Assembly: GCA_035772735.1 (NCBI GenBank)
Contig: JASDFA010000002.1
Coordinates: forward strand, 37,902,501-37,966,500
DNA: 64,000 bases
Reading direction: 5' to 3'
Origin: Datura wrightii
Taxonomy: Eukaryota > Streptophyta > Magnoliopsida > Solanales > Solanaceae
Both the position numbers and the translations under genes were made by a program. This document shows positions 1 through 11,527 of this stretch, in pieces. How positions within the stretch are numbered: position 1 is the stretch's first letter; every line of letters starts with the position of its first letter. A model generated the notes under the pieces. The model made no database searches, was not told where the DNA came from, and was given only the letters and a program-made list of their open reading frames with translations.

Positions 1-677
1 GTGGATTAAACATCGTTAAATGAGTGTTAAACATACAAGAAATTGAATTGAAGAAGAAGGAGATAGAGAAAAACCCTGATAATTTCGTCCCCTCAACTGC
101 CTGTAACCCACGTTCTTGCTCCACCAAGTCAGAATAATAAAAAATGAACCTAAGTGTTCTATTTATACTAGTGGGAATTTTTCCCGGAATAACAAGCAAC
201 GTGTCACGGAGTGCATCGCGGAGCACTGCCTCCGTGACACGCCACTGACGCGGACCCTCACTGGAAACTGGGTGTCCAGGTAATAAGGCCCAACGTGGCA
301 CGACGTGCAACGCAGAGCTAGGCCACCGTGCCACGAACCCAACGCGCACCCTGACTGGAAATTGCAAAAAATTCCCTAGCCAGGCAGAAGGCCTCCGCAA
401 TGGCAGCATGACACGGCTCCACCGCGGAGCCTCATTATTTTGTGCCTTCCAATGCCTTTTCCTTTGCTAACATCCGAGTCCAACCCCGATCTCTCCCAAC
501 ACGCATTTTAGCTTCCTAAAATTATATTTTACCTGCAAAACAATGCTAATCATGTTGGTTAGTATGAATTCACATTTTATTAACAATCACATGAGAATGT
601 ATCAACATTGCTAGATAAACAAGGCTGAAATGACATATTTAAGTATCACTTGGGAATATAAATTTGCCCAAGATCAC
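1..677 (-). repeat. Athila LTR, U3-side half (E7)
   Basis: It aligns base for base with 14667-15343 of the complete E1 LTR and ends in the same terminus (GCCCAAGATCA on the plus strand, TGATCTTGGGC in element sense). It carries the TATA box and the GC-rich hairpin block seen in all copies of this family. The rest of the LTR is cut off by the window start. Confidence 0.9.
159..169 (-). promoter_or_regulatory. LTR TATA box (E7)
   Basis: In element sense it reads AGTATAAATAG. The same 11 bases are found at the same place in all six Athila LTR copies of the window. The GC-rich inverted repeats lie just upstream in element sense. Confidence 0.75.
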
Positions 678-692
678 TTACCCCACACTTAA
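678..692 (-). other. Polypurine tract (E7)
   Basis: In element sense TAAGTGTGGGGTAAG lies directly before the LTR start TGATCTTGGG, where plus-strand priming is expected. It is preceded by the palindromic GTTCGAGGACGAAC context that also precedes the tract in E1 and E2. Confidence 0.8.
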
Positions 693-2488
693 TCCTTGTT
701 CGTCCTCGAACAACAATCTTACACCTCAAACAATTTACACCCCAACCTCGCTACTTTGGTTCGATAATTCAGGCTACGGTCATACCGATTATTCAATACA
801 GCAAATCATCAAGAAAACACACATGGTCCTATCAATGCAATGACCTTCAATACATCAAGACCTCCTAGACTTAAGAATCGACTCTCGATATCGACAAACT
901 CATGCAAATCAGCTGATCAAGACATCCGACAATAAAATTAATCTCTCATCAAGCATGTGCCCTCACAACACAAGAGAATTTTCCCCTTTTTGATCGTACA
1001 AACTTAAACGATTACATGCAGGGGCATATAGACACAATTTCACTCTCTCTCCCAAAAGAATTCACATGCATCATGTCACGAACCATAAGCTTTCCTTAAG
1101 TGTATTACTCCACTAATATAAAGAAGTGTGATGTAAGATCACGTAGGACTTTAATGGGTTGTAATGTAAGCTATGGAACTAGTAAATATTGGGCTAGCCA
1201 ATTATAGCCACTAGCATCCTTAAGCGCCTTTTCAATACATCCCATCAACCTCATAGGCATTGTTTCTTTCTTCATCCTCCTATTCTTGAAGTTTTTCTTT
1301 AGTTTGGCCCATCTTATTAACCACACTTGACACCACAACAAAGATTATTCATACACCTTCATTATAGTTTATTTATAACAAGTGCACCTTCAAACTTTTC
1401 TTTCCCTTTATCACTCTACTTTTCTTTTCTTTTCACCATTCTCACTCTTTGACACTTTGGGAAAATTATTTTCTCTTCTTAAGGGCTTAAGAGTTTTGGA
1501 TCAAATTTACGGCTAATGAAAAGAAGGGATTAAGCTCGGTTTACACTTTTTGACAAAAGAAAAAAATAATAGGCTAAAGGCTCAACGGGCTGACTGGGGT
1601 GTACAATCAAGGTGGGTACAATAATGAAAAAGAGAAACTTTCGGTTAAAACAAAGAAATGCCTACATCCTTTCCTACAATACACCTCCTTCATTTCGTTT
1701 TGTACACACACCAGGCAAGTTCTAGACACTTCACAATAGCACGGAATAACAAAACCTCACTTCACACTTATTGCACATGCTCAATTCAAGACATATTCAC
1801 GGACTCTTCAATCAGCTAATTACAAGAATTCAAACATTAAGCCTCAATCACACAGAATCGACTCTATGGCCTAGGTATCTCAACATATTTACAAAGTTGC
1901 ATGCTTCCATACTAATCACCTTTGTATTTCAAATATCACGTACAACACGCAACCAGAATTCCGCAACCATAAAGTAACTACAGGTTTTGGGATGCAACCC
2001 ACCAAAGAAAAACAACTAAAAAACAAATAAAAATAAAATCTACTCCTAACGACTACATTTCCCTTAAGACGGTCATCATCCATCCATCATAGGGAACGGT
2101 CACTAACTAAGACTTCGGTTCAATGGGACCATTCTCGGTAAAAAAACTGAAAACAAACGCCGAGAAACCCAAGAATTGAAATAATAAAAAAAAGAAAATT
2201 TTAAAAAATATCGATCATTTCGATAAACAAAAATATGTACAAAATCAGCTAGCAACATTCAGCAACACACAACAGTTTCACAATTAATTACAATACAGAA
2301 CAACAACTTCATAATCACAAGTCACAGGGTCACAAAAAATATTTTTTCACAGGCACAACAACAGATTAGAACATACATAACAGCACAACCAGCACCTAAC
2401 TACTCCTACCCCACACTTATCTCGAACACTGTCCCCAGTGTTCACAAAAAATAAAATAGCACAAAAATTGGGTGGTGGAACTCCCTAA
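693..2488 (-). other. 3' non-coding region of E7
   Basis: No coding frame is supported here. The stretch is colinear with 15361-17214 of E1 and 50588-52384 of E2. It holds two blocks conserved also in the distant E5: the 14-mer GTCTAGAACTTGCC (element sense, 1714-1727) and a TTCCC/GGGAA stem at 2059-2096. Confidence 0.7.
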
Positions 2489-3311
2489 TCAATCAAAATA
2501 CTCCACTTCTTCATCAGGTGCTGCTGCTTCATCTCCCATGTCTGAATCACCCCCATCATCATCATCGGACTCCACATCGGAGTCCTCCCGACGTGTCTCC
2601 TCATCTGTGGGGACATCATCATCCGTGGGCTCTATAAAAGCTGGCCCCACTCGGCATAGAGCCCTGGCATTTTCGCCAAAAGGGTAGTCTAGCTCGAGCT
2701 GCCATAGCTCCTCCTCTGTTGCTGGCCTCCCGCCTATCCTCAGCTGGAGCATCTGCATCCCGTACATGCGAGCCATGTACTGATCATCCCGAGCATATCG
2801 CTTGGCAAGTGTAAGAACAGGCCCGTGGGTGGTGTCGGGTGCCTTTGTTTTAGTGACATCTAAGGCCCGCTGCTCCATCTGCGGGATGTAGTCAAGGGCC
2901 TCTTCCGCAACATCTAGGCCCCTCAGGAATATGGTGAGTATTCCACCAAATCCATATCTGTGCCCCTGATGCAACCGGGCTCTCTTCATGGCGGAATAAT
3001 CACCGCCCCCACGTTGATCTCCAGCCCTTTCATCAGGGCATACACCAAGCATACACGATCCCGAGTTACATCCGTCATATGTACCCCCGGGATTAGGCAG
3101 GAACACACAATCTTAAGCCATATCCTGGCTTCCCTGTTCATCTGTGAGTAGGGCAAAGTCTGATGGTAGCCCCTCTCCTTGTGTCTGCTCCACCTAGCCG
3201 TCGATCGGGTTCCACCCAAAGTGCGTCTGATGTCCGCATATGGTGGAGTGATGTTCAGCTGTCGAAGCACGTGGGCGTTTGTGTCCCGCGCCCCTAGGAT
3301 AGCATTGAGGT
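2489..3311 (-). pseudogene. ORF2 fragment of Athila element E7 (putative plant transposon protein family)
   Basis: About 270 codons of ORF2 remain, from the central conserved part (ITPPYADIRRT, RGYHQTLPYSQMNREARIW, CSCLIPGVHMTD) through KRARLHQGHRYGF to an acidic C-terminus rich in D and E that ends in EEVEYFD. A frameshift lies near 2990. The N-terminal part (KGKGAS motif, VREFYANW) is missing because an LTR fragment is joined at about 3305-3312. I relate it from memory to the 'putative plant transposon protein' domain; no biochemical role is known to me. No signal peptide or membrane segment is visible, so an envelope role is not supported. Confidence 0.75.
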
Positions 3312-3991
3312 GATTATTGATCATCTTGGTTTTCATCTTTTCTTCCATGGTTGTTCTATCAATTCTTGTTCTTACTGCATTAATGTTTGGCCAATGTTAA
3401 TGTACATCTAAAAAATTTGGTTTTCGCTCGAAAGAGAAAGAAATTGGAAAGTTGTGAATTGGTAGGATATGATCTATTCTTGGTTTGGGAAAATTGAGAA
3501 TTGATTTACCTTCAGAATAGGAATATATCTGAAAGTCGTATTAGTCAATTAAGGAATCGGTTTCGTATGGCTAGAACATGAATTTCTTCTTATCATAGAA
3601 ATGTAGGTGGAAGGTTCATGATTCTTAAGTTGGGTTAAATACGAGAGTTTTAATCCATAGGCAATAATTCTTGACTAGAAACTGAAGGAAAGATTAACCG
3701 ACTTGTATCAATAAATTGCTTCCCTACATGTTATTTTAGCCTCAGCATGCTCATTACTATAGTTCAGACTTAATTTGTACATTTGTTTTAGATTAGTATA
3801 AATTAGGAAACAAACTCCCAAAATCTTCTTGAAACTGTTGTCTGCATTATTAGAGTTAGAGTTTATTAACGCTTGATTCGATTATTACCTTGGTCTAGTC
3901 CCTGTGGGATCGATACTTGGCTTACTTTAGCCATTTTACTACTTGTTCGACCACGTGCACTTGCGTGTAGGCATTTAAAAATACCCGAACA
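3312..3991 (+). repeat. Athila LTR, U5-side half in inverted orientation (E7)
   Basis: This is the reverse complement of the first 680 or so bases of the LTRs at 39034 and 49157 and ends at the LTR terminus CGAACA. Its left edge lies in a GGTGAT microhomology shared with ORF2. No primer site follows it: the next base begins RNase H sequence of E6, as expected for the outer end of a 3' LTR. Confidence 0.85.
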
Positions 3992-5010
3992 CAAATCATG
4001 AGTGGGATAGTTCTTTTCATGTTTCCTTAGCTACCTTGAAGCATAAGTAATTACCTTACCATGTTGCATCAGAATACACCCTAACCCAACGCCTAAAGCG
4101 TCACAGTATACAACATAACCATCTAAACCTTCTGACCAGGTTAACACTGGTGCCAATATCAATCTACTTTTCAACTCCAAGAAACTCTACTCACAGGCCT
4201 CGGTCCAATGGAACTTGGCTGCTTTCTGAGTCAATTTGGTCAAAGGTGCTGATAGGGTAGAAAATCCTTCTACAAACCTTCTGTAACACCCGGCTAACCC
4301 CAGGAAACTGTGAACCTCAGTTGGATTTGTCGGTCTAGGCCATGTCTTTACTGCCTCAATCTTCTGTGAATCAACCTGAATACCAGCATCTGATACAATA
4401 TGGCCTAAGAAAGCTACAGAATTTAGCTAGAACTCATATTTAGAAAATTTCACGTATAACTGGTGATCTTTGAGGATCTGGAGTACTGTCTGCAAATGAT
4501 CCCTGTGTTTCTGAATGAAAATACACCAGAATGTCATCAATGAACACTACCACAAAAAAATCTAAATATTGCCTGAAGATGTTGTTCATCAGATCCATGA
4601 ACACTACTGGGGGATTTGTCAACCCGAAGTACATAATTAAAAATTCGAAATAACCATACTTGATCCTTAAAGCTATCTTCGGGATATCTTTCTTCCGAAC
4701 TCGGACTTGATGGAACTTAGACCTCAAATCAATTTTGGAGAAATATTTCACCCCCTGCAAGTGATCAAACAAATCATTTATCCTTGGAAGGGGTATTTAT
4801 TCTTAATAGTAACCTTATTCAACTATCGATAATCTATACACATATGTAGGGAGCCTTCTTTCTTTCTTACAAATAAAACTAGCGCACCCCACGGTAAAGT
4901 ACTCGGCTTGATAAAGCCCTTATCTAACAAGTATTTCAACTATTCTTTAAATTCTTTCAATTCAGCAGGAGTCATTTGATACGGAGGGATGGATATAGCC
5001 TAAGTACCCG
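3992..5010 (-). pseudogene. pol: pol: reverse transcriptase and RNase H part (E6)
   Basis: On the minus strand the RT part shows LPWGA, FVRKKEGS, KIDLRSKFHQ, FGLTNPP and the active-site box VFIDDILVY (YxDD in its F-I-D-D form). It runs on into the RNase H domain with ITYASR and KHEKNYPTHDL, where E7 interrupts it at 3992. RT copies the element RNA and RNase H removes the template strand. Stops and frameshifts break the frame, for example after VYFHSETQ near 4500. The longest open piece is 4440-4772. It is a dead copy. Confidence 0.85.
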
Positions 5011-5229
5011 GTAGCAAGTCAATAGAAAAATTGATTTCCCATTCTGGGGGGATACCAGGAAGTTCATCTAGAAACACATTTGAAAACTCATTAACCACTG
5101 GGAGAGACTGATGAGTCGGGGATTCTACTTGCATATCTCGAACCCTAACAATATGGTAAATACAACCCTTCGCTATCAACTTTTTCGCTTGAAAGATAGC
5201 ATATGAACTTACCTTTTGATGTAACTAAT

Positions 5230-5600
5230 TGCCTTTCCACTATTGCACTACCTCCCATGGAAAGTGAAATCGGAGAGTCTTGGTACGACACTCTATATTT
5301 GCATAACATGGAGCTAGCCAATCAATACCCATATTCGCATAAAAAACAATCATTTCTAGCTCCACTAAATCTGCTAAAGTCTGGTGACCGACAACCTCTA
5401 CTGTGCAACCCTGATAAATACTTTTAGCAATAATAGAATCACCGATAGGTGTAGACATCGATAAGGATTTCTGAAGAAATTCCAGCATTATACCAAACTT
5501 TTGGGCCACTATGGGAGTAACAAAGACAAAGTGGAACTTGGGTCTATCATAGAGTAAACTGAGTGAGAGCAAATGTCCAGCATACCTGTCACAACATCTG
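5230..5600 (-). pseudogene. pol: aspartic protease region (E6)
   Basis: On the minus strand the pattern VTPIVAQKFGI, STPIGDSIIAKSIYQGC, LVELEMI and GIDWL follows the plant chromovirus protease seen also in E4 (33337-33591) and E3. The expected aspartate-x-glycine active-site start is damaged: the sequence reads YDRPKFHFVFVTP where E4 has LLDMGATLSFVTP, so a functional protease is unlikely. Downstream in element sense comes RT. Confidence 0.7.
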
Positions 5601-6936
5601 CCGATGACTCTGACTCCTTTCGCCCTGGTAAAGCAAAAGAGCAATCCATATCACTGCCCGAACTAGATGCCTCTGATCTACCTCGGCCTCTAGCTGCTGG
5701 AGCTAAGGGCCTGTACCCTGCTAAAGGTGCTGGGGCATGTGACCTTGCTGAAGATCTGTCCTGCTGGTCCCAACCACCTTGACCTCTAGTTGGACAATCC
5801 CTCATCATATGGCCCTCTTGTCCATAGATATAACAATTAGTATAAACATACCTGCACGTCCCAATATGATGCCGGCTGCAAATAGTACAACATGGCACAT
5901 TGGACCTGCTCCGATCTGATCCCCTCTGCTGCTAGGAGCCTGATTCCAGTGATCTCTCATCGGGTCCTAACTATCCCCAGCAGTCTGGTCTACCACCCTG
6001 CTACTGTGGAGCTGGGGGTCTGGGTGGATTGCCTTATATTCGTAGTCCTCTCTGAAATTCTGCCTGCATGTCACTGGGCCTGGCCCTTTGGCTGCTCTTG
6101 ATTTGTCCTTTCTACCTCCTGCTGTCGCTGCCTGATCCCTTCAATGTTTTGAGAGAAAGCCTGATTGTGGGCAATGTCCATGTCCTTCCGTAAAGTAGCT
6201 GTAACACAAGTTTCCACATACTCTAGGAGCAACCTCATAATAAACCAATATACTCTAGCAGGCATGGTGTCCACAAAGGCTAGCGCATATCTGGCCAAGG
6301 AGTCAAACCTCATTGCATATTTCCAGACACTCATCGAGCCCTGTTCTAGGTGCAAAAATTGATCCACTCGGGCCTGTCGGATTTCTCGTGGAAAATAATG
6401 ATCTATGAAGGCCTCTGTAAAGCTAGACCAAGTCATAGGGGGAATGTCTCTACCTTGGAACCTTTCCCAACTCTCGTACCACAACACCGCTATATCCTAT
6501 GATCAAAATACTACTAACTCCACCGGCATAGCATGCATCACCCTAAAGATATGTTGTAATTGGTCCAAAAATTCCTAAGGGTCCTCTCCGCAGTCTGTCC
6601 CCGTGAATTATTAGGGACTCAGGGCAAGGAACTCTCGGACCCTCGAACTTCCAGGTCCTCCCATAGACTCTGCCACAACTGGTACCACCGAGTGGCACTG
6701 AGCGACCATCATCTATGCCAACATATGGACAATGCTCCTAACCTCCTAATCTAATGGTATTGGTATAGGGACCGCTGGGGTTGATGCTATGGCATGGAGA
6801 AAACTACTGGGGATACCAGGATGAAGTCTCCCTAATGCCCTCAGATCGGGCTGGCTCTAATCAAGACCCTACTAGTGCCTTCTCCTACCGTAACATCTAG
6901 TGCCCAACCAGTCGTGGTCCTTGGCGCATCAAACAT
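5601..6936 (-). pseudogene. gag: gag: capsid and nucleocapsid (E6)
   Basis: Capsid-like sequence is clear at 6071-6487 (WERFQG, MTWSSFTEAFIDHYFPREIRQARVDQFLHLEQG, the last given as motif segments) and a zinc knuckle lies near 5790-5830. The knuckle reads CYIYGQEGHMMRDC: the second cysteine of CX2CX4HX4C is tyrosine, a G-to-A type change. A likely start ATG is at 6936 (MFDAPRTTTG). Several stops separate the pieces. The product would have packaged element RNA into particles. Confidence 0.75.
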
Positions 6937-7150
6937 TCCCTATGAAAATAAACAGAATGATGTATGCCTAGGGATTTAGCCTATACAACATCACTCTACA
7001 ACACGACTAAAGAAGAAAGGAGGGTAACCGCGCTATTATGCCCTATAGCCTCCTACCTATAGAATATGGTTCACAACACACCCATAGACAAGACTCTACT
7101 AGACACGGCTTGCAGACTTCCTAGGATATGACCTACTATGATACAAAGTT
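6937..7150 (-). other. Leader of E6 with degenerate primer-binding site
   Basis: Non-coding between the gag start and the LTR end. Next to the LTR the element-sense sequence TTTGTATCATAG resembles a decayed tRNA-iMet site (TGGTATCAGAGC). Nothing else is visible. Confidence 0.5.
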
Positions 7151-8088
7151 TGTCATGCCCCACCTTGGGAGGCATGACTAGCACCTGATGCCATATTGAG
7201 ATCTAAGCTGACTTGGCTGGGCTTACGCACTCTTTGTGCTTACCCGCGATTCAAATCAAGAAAACAACAAGCTATATCTTATCTGTAAACATAGCCTTAG
7301 GCTGACAAGACCGCATAGCCACCTGTAAAAGAAAACAGTTAACCAACCACAAGGAAATAAGGGGATCCAATGCGGGCCGACAAGACCACCATGCTGTCTA
7401 GTTATAACAGAATGAAAACAGGAAGTCACAAACATGCGACAGCCGACAAGGCTGCTAACTAATAGCTAAGCTAGGCCCCACACGGTCATTTCGTGAGATA
7501 AAACATATATGGGCCCCGCACGGCCAACAAAAACAATCATCAACTGAGAAACTATAATCTCCCAGCATCTAAGAGTGGAATAATGGTCGGTACAGGGCCC
7601 TAATCTACCCAAAAGTTGTACAACAAAAGAACAAACCTTCTCTAACTATCAACTTCGGAGAAAAGGAGATGACGGGACTGTGGACTCTTGCTGGCAATTA
7701 GGAATGTCCTGAACCGCATCTATCCGCACCTGCAGGAAAGTAAAGCAGCGCCCCAAGGATGGGTGTCAGTACAATATGTACTGAATATGTAAGGCAGTAA
7801 TGATAATGACTAAATAATACTGATAATAGAACTGAAAACAATCAATAGAAAGGATAAGAGGTAAAACCTAAATAGCCTCACAACCTTTTATACAACTAAC
7901 AATAAGTAATGCAAACAAGAACCTTACGTGGCCCCCATAAGCCTGGGAGGTACGACCAACACAGAATAACCCGCCTGGGACCCCCATAAGCCCTGACAGG
8001 CACACTACAAACTATATACCCCTAGCATGGTCAATATGAGTCAACGGGTAACTATAGCCAACCTACCTGGCCTTTGGGTCATCAACTG

Positions 8089-8278
8089 AGCCCACTGGGC
8101 TCCTGTAGTTGTGTCTGAGCCCGGTGGGCTCCTGTAACTACACCCTGGGCACACAAGGCTCGATAGACGGCCAGTGATGCTAATATGGCATAAAAGTAGA
8201 TGCCAATTCGTGTATGGACTGTAATATGGCCCTTGGGCCTGAATATAATCCCTTGGGACAACATATAGCTCCTTGGAG
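8089..8278. repeat. Series of short palindromes in the E6 LTR
   Basis: Five stem-forming palindromes of different sequence: AGCCCACTGGGCT (8089-8101), AGCCCGGTGGGCT (8118-8130), GGCCCTTGGGCC (8228-8239), TCCCTTGGGA (8249-8258) and CTCCTTGGAG (8269-8278). The first two belong to a 29-bp repeat (CTGAGCCC...CTGTARYT). The stems change but stay self-complementary. Confidence 0.7.
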
Positions 8279-8981
8279 TGATCCATATAGCCCCATAGGA
8301 GATGACACATCTAGTAACCCTAAGGTTGGTAGACGGAAGGCTATATAGGGTAGGGTTAGTCCCAACCTAAATAAAAAAACACTAATCTCAAACTACGGTA
8401 ATAGCTAATCACGACATACATGATTCTGACCGCTTGCAAAGATATAGGTCATATTACTATATAATAGGAATAACTTGCTGAAGGAATTAGCCTTAACATA
8501 CCTCAAATGCCAATTCTTGCTTAACTGATGAGTTTACACCTGTAACCAGCGGTTCCACTTAAATAAAGCCCTTACGCTGAGAGAATAGGGCTATTTTTAA
8601 TACTAAATTCGGCAAACAATGATATCTTTCAATAATAATAATAACTATAATTCAAATATGTTTAACTCGGTTGAAAACCCACAATTTCTTGAGAGTTTAG
8701 AAGGAGGAAGTGTATACCTATTGCCTATCGCTGTTTATAACTCAATTTGGAGTAATTTCAACAACCTTTACTCGGCGAGGTTCTCGTATACCAAGCAAAT
8801 TTTCAAGAAATAACTCCACAGAGATTCTTCCCGTAGGCGTAGAACTTGTTATCCGAGGTAAATTTGTGTTTGAGGAGTTTGATGGAGTAATTTGATGAAA
8901 ATTGATCAAAACCCACGTTGCTCTCTCTCTTTTAAGTCAAGGAAGATATTGATAAATGAGTTAAAATCATCAAAGGGAGCT

Positions 8982-8989
8982 CTATATAG
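8982..8989 (-). promoter_or_regulatory. TATA-like box of the E6 LTR
   Basis: CTATATAG, itself palindromic, with the GC-rich block on its right, which is upstream if transcription runs leftward into the element. The orientation is inferred from the gag direction. Confidence 0.45.
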
Positions 8990-9200
8990 GAGTAGGGCGG
9001 TGGCAGGAGGGCGCCTCGCGTTGGCCATCGCAACAAGGTCGTGCTGCACCGCGCCGCGCTGCCCATTCCACAGGCCCTCGCGGCCTGGCCTCGCTCAACC
9101 GTGCTAATCCCCTCGATGATGTCCTTGCTCGTCCTGCCTCTGAGGCTCTTCCCGCACGCTTCAAGCTCTCATTACTCGCCTCAAGCCCATGCGCACGCAC

Positions 9201-9803
9201 ACTAGCCGCTAATATCTTGCGAGGTGTAAAATCATTGAAGAATCAAAACTAGATTAAATTAGTCTTACAAACATTCAACCATCTATCATGGCCACAACCC
9301 TAGAATATAAGTTTATCTACTCATAGACAAGTGGAAAAACAAATACTTAGACTTCATCATGCGAAAATACAAGAAAAGAACAGAACAAAACTAGTGTAGA
9401 ACTTTGTCTTCCTTCCATACGTCTTACAAGCCTTCACAAACAAATTACGAAATGTAAAAAATGACTAAAGACTGATAACAGATGCTTAACAAATGAACTC
9501 TATGAAGTTCAAGGGTTGGCGCGCATAACACCAACCTGAAGTTTTGTTCTCTGAAGTTTGAGACTTGGTGCAGGGCGCCAGCCATAGCACTAGACCTTCA
9601 GCTCCTCAAATCTTCACTCCTTGGATCATTTTGTGTCCATTTTACTTAGTTTTCTTCTCAAATCAACTCAAATCATTTGATAGCACACAAAACACGCACA
9701 CACATATGAGTTTAAGCATAAATTAAGGATTATGAACTCAAAATGAGATTAAATATGGGTAAAACATGGAAAAAGGGCATAGAAATATTCCCAACATCAC
9801 TTC
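9201..9803 (-). repeat. Fragment of another LTR, minus orientation
   Basis: In minus-strand sense it begins TGTTGGGAATATTTC at 9803 and contains CTATGAGTAGATAAAC followed by CTAGGGTTGTGG (about 9290-9335), wording typical of Tat/Athila LTRs; 37480-37510 in E5 has an analogous passage. It also has the inverted repeat GGTTGG/CCAACC near 9515-9540. Its partner LTR and internal region are not seen. Confidence 0.5.
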
Positions 9804-9836
9804 CTCCTTGTGAGGAGGGGATTTTAACGTCATCCA
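9804..9836 (+). repeat. 3' end of the E5 5' LTR
   Basis: CTTCCTCCTTGTGAGGAG...GTCATCCA matches the end of the E5 3' LTR (CTTCCGCCTTTTGAGGAG...GTCATCA at 43979-44012). Only about 33 bases remain because other elements abut on the left. Confidence 0.7.
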
Positions 9837-9839
9837 ATT

Positions 9840-9857
9840 TGGCGCCGCTGCTAGGGA
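9840..9857 (+). other. Primer-binding site of E5 (tRNA-Asp type)
   Basis: TGGCGCCGCTGCTAGGGA, three bases after the LTR end, differs slightly from the E1 site and is complementary to the 3' end of plant tRNA-Asp as known for Athila elements. Confidence 0.75.
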
Positions 9858-9953
9858 ATAGGATTAGATAGCCCCTAGTTGATTGTTGATTTGAATTAAT
9901 TTAGCATGTTGTGTTTTTTTTACAATTGTTGTTGTTATTGTGTGTCTCTTAGG

Positions 9954-11521
9954 ATGAATGATATTAGTTAACACTCTCAAGAAGGTTCAGTGGATGGCCA
10001 CATGGAATACGAGGATGATGACCCAATGAATCCAGATGAAGCAGGTCCCATTTGCCTACCAGCCACAGTATGTTGTTACACTTGCTACAAATGAAAGGAC
10101 TCTTTGGAGGTCAGCTGAGTGAAGATGCTAATTAGAATCTTTGGAATTTCCTTGAGATATGCCAACCTTTCAACTTCACCAATATAAGCCAAGAGTCGAT
10201 TAGATTGAGGCTCTTTCCATTTTACTTGACGGGGGAAGCTACCATATGGCTAGAGGAGCTACCTCCGGGGTGTATCACTTCATGGAAAAAGTTGACTGAA
10301 GCTTATAGGTTCTTTCCTCCATCGGGGATGTGCTGTTAATAGATGATATTACCAACTTTAGGCAAATCCCGGGTGAACCCTTATATGAAGCATGGCTTCG
10401 GTTCAAGAAGAAAGTGGCCCTATGTCCAAACCATGGGCTACCGGATGGAGTGCTACTTTAGAGTTTTTATTGATCCTTGGATTCCATTAACAAGTTTGTG
10501 TCTAATAACTTAGTTGGAGGATAGCTCATGGACCAACCTTATGGTATAGCCAACGCTCTATTATATAGAATGACCAAAATAAAATCAAGCTTGCCATATG
10601 AGAGACACTGAAGTACCCTCAAGTGGTGCTAGTCCAAGCGTTGTGACTGCTGAATGCGGAAAAGAGATGAAGAAAGAGATGAGACCCTAGCAAAGATGAT
10701 AACCCATCACAAATTGATGACAAAGCATGTTATGGGAATCGGGTCCAAGAATGTTAATGTTGATGGGACTCAAGGTCCTATGCAATGTGAGGGTGAAGCT
10801 TCACCGCCTAGGTATAAGGAATAGTGCCAATTCATGGCGAATCAAATGGGGGTTCTCGCCTAGGGTATTAAGGCACCAACCAAGGCCTTTGGCGCACACG
10901 AGAAGAAAATCAAAGTTGGAGAAACCGCAACAACTAAGGTTGGTTGATAGAAACGAAAGATGGGGTAATCATGAGCACAACCATGATGGGGAATGTTATC
11001 ACCGAAGCTCGAACCCATATGTTCCTCCTCCAAAGGCTGAAAACCCTTAGTAGAAACTTGGTGTGAGCAATGTGGGAAGTTCCAAGATTGAAGAGATACT
11101 TGCTATAGTGCTAAAAAGGGTGGAATCTATGGATAATGGGGTCATGGAGCTCAAAGGGGAGGTGTCTAATCTCGCCAAAACAGTGAGTTCGCATTCAACT
11201 TCTGTCAAACACTTGAAAGTTCAAATGAATCACTTGTCTACTCTAATGAACCACAGAATGAAAGGGACTCTCCCTAGTGACACAATGACTAATCCTAAGA
11301 AGGAAAATCATTATATGGCTATTGTCACGAGGAGTGGTAAGGTATTGGCTAATGGGGGTGTTAATCCCAAGATAGTTGTTGACTCCAAAACAAGAAGTGA
11401 TGTGAATGATGAGGTGCCAAAAGCAGCAGATGGTGTTGATGAAATAGAAGAACTTGATGAGGAGGGACTTGATATTGACCTCGAGAAGGTAGTTGAGGAG
11501 GCAACAAGCAAGGAGGCTTGA
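9954..11521 (+). pseudogene. gag: gag of E5 (Athila type)
   Basis: A start ATG at 9954 is followed at codon 6 by a stop. Capsid motifs are plain in broken frame at 10140-10320: NFLEICQPFNF, RLRLFPFYLTGEA, WLEELPPG, ITSWKKLTEAY, FFPPSG. Open pieces follow at 10727-11050 and 11063-11521; the latter has the coiled, charged region and LPSDTMTNPKKE then AIVTRSGKVL, the usual end of Athila Gag before protease. No intact zinc knuckle was identified. Many stops make it nonfunctional. Confidence 0.75.
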
Positions 11522-11527
11522 ACTGAA

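Larger units (their letters stand above)
1..3991. mobile_element. E7: Athila-type LTR retrotransposon fragment, internally inverted
   Basis: Positions 1-677 are the distal half of an Athila LTR on the minus strand, 678-3311 the adjoining internal region on the minus strand (polypurine tract, 3' non-coding part, ORF2 fragment), and 3312-3991 the complementary half of the same kind of LTR on the plus strand. The two halves together cover nearly a whole LTR (about 55 bases short, compared with the solo LTR at 39034-40452). The clean LTR terminus CGAACA at 3991 abuts RNase H sequence of another element. The simplest reading is one element inserted in E6 whose 3' LTR was later split by an inversion. 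The left part lies outside the window. Confidence 0.8.
3992..9200 (-). mobile_element. E6: minus-strand chromovirus-like Ty3/Gypsy element, partial
   Basis: Read on the minus strand the order is LTR (from about 9200 down to 7151), leader, gag, protease, RT, RNase H, cut at 3992 by E7. Integrase and 3' LTR would lie left of the window. The gag/pol type matches E4 and E3 but the LTR sequence is different. The outer LTR boundary near 9200 is not resolved. Confidence 0.75.
7151..9200 (-). repeat. LTR of E6 (inner end sharp, outer end unresolved)
   Basis: The inner terminus is TGTCATGCCCC on the plus strand (GGGGCATGACA in element sense), like the GGGGCGTGACA and GGGTCATGACA ends of the other chromovirus LTRs here. 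It contains a series of short palindromes at 8089-8278, a TATA-like box at 8982-8989 and a GC-rich block at 9000-9150, the expected upstream side of the promoter. The second LTR is not in the window, so the right boundary near 9200 is a guess. Confidence 0.55.

Noticed and set aside
8631..8644. AAT microsatellite
   Set aside because: Fewer than five full units; not worth listing as a repeat locus.
8975..9200. GC-rich open frames that might be a host exon
   Set aside because: Both strands stay open because of composition; position and a TATA-like box point to the U3 part of an LTR.
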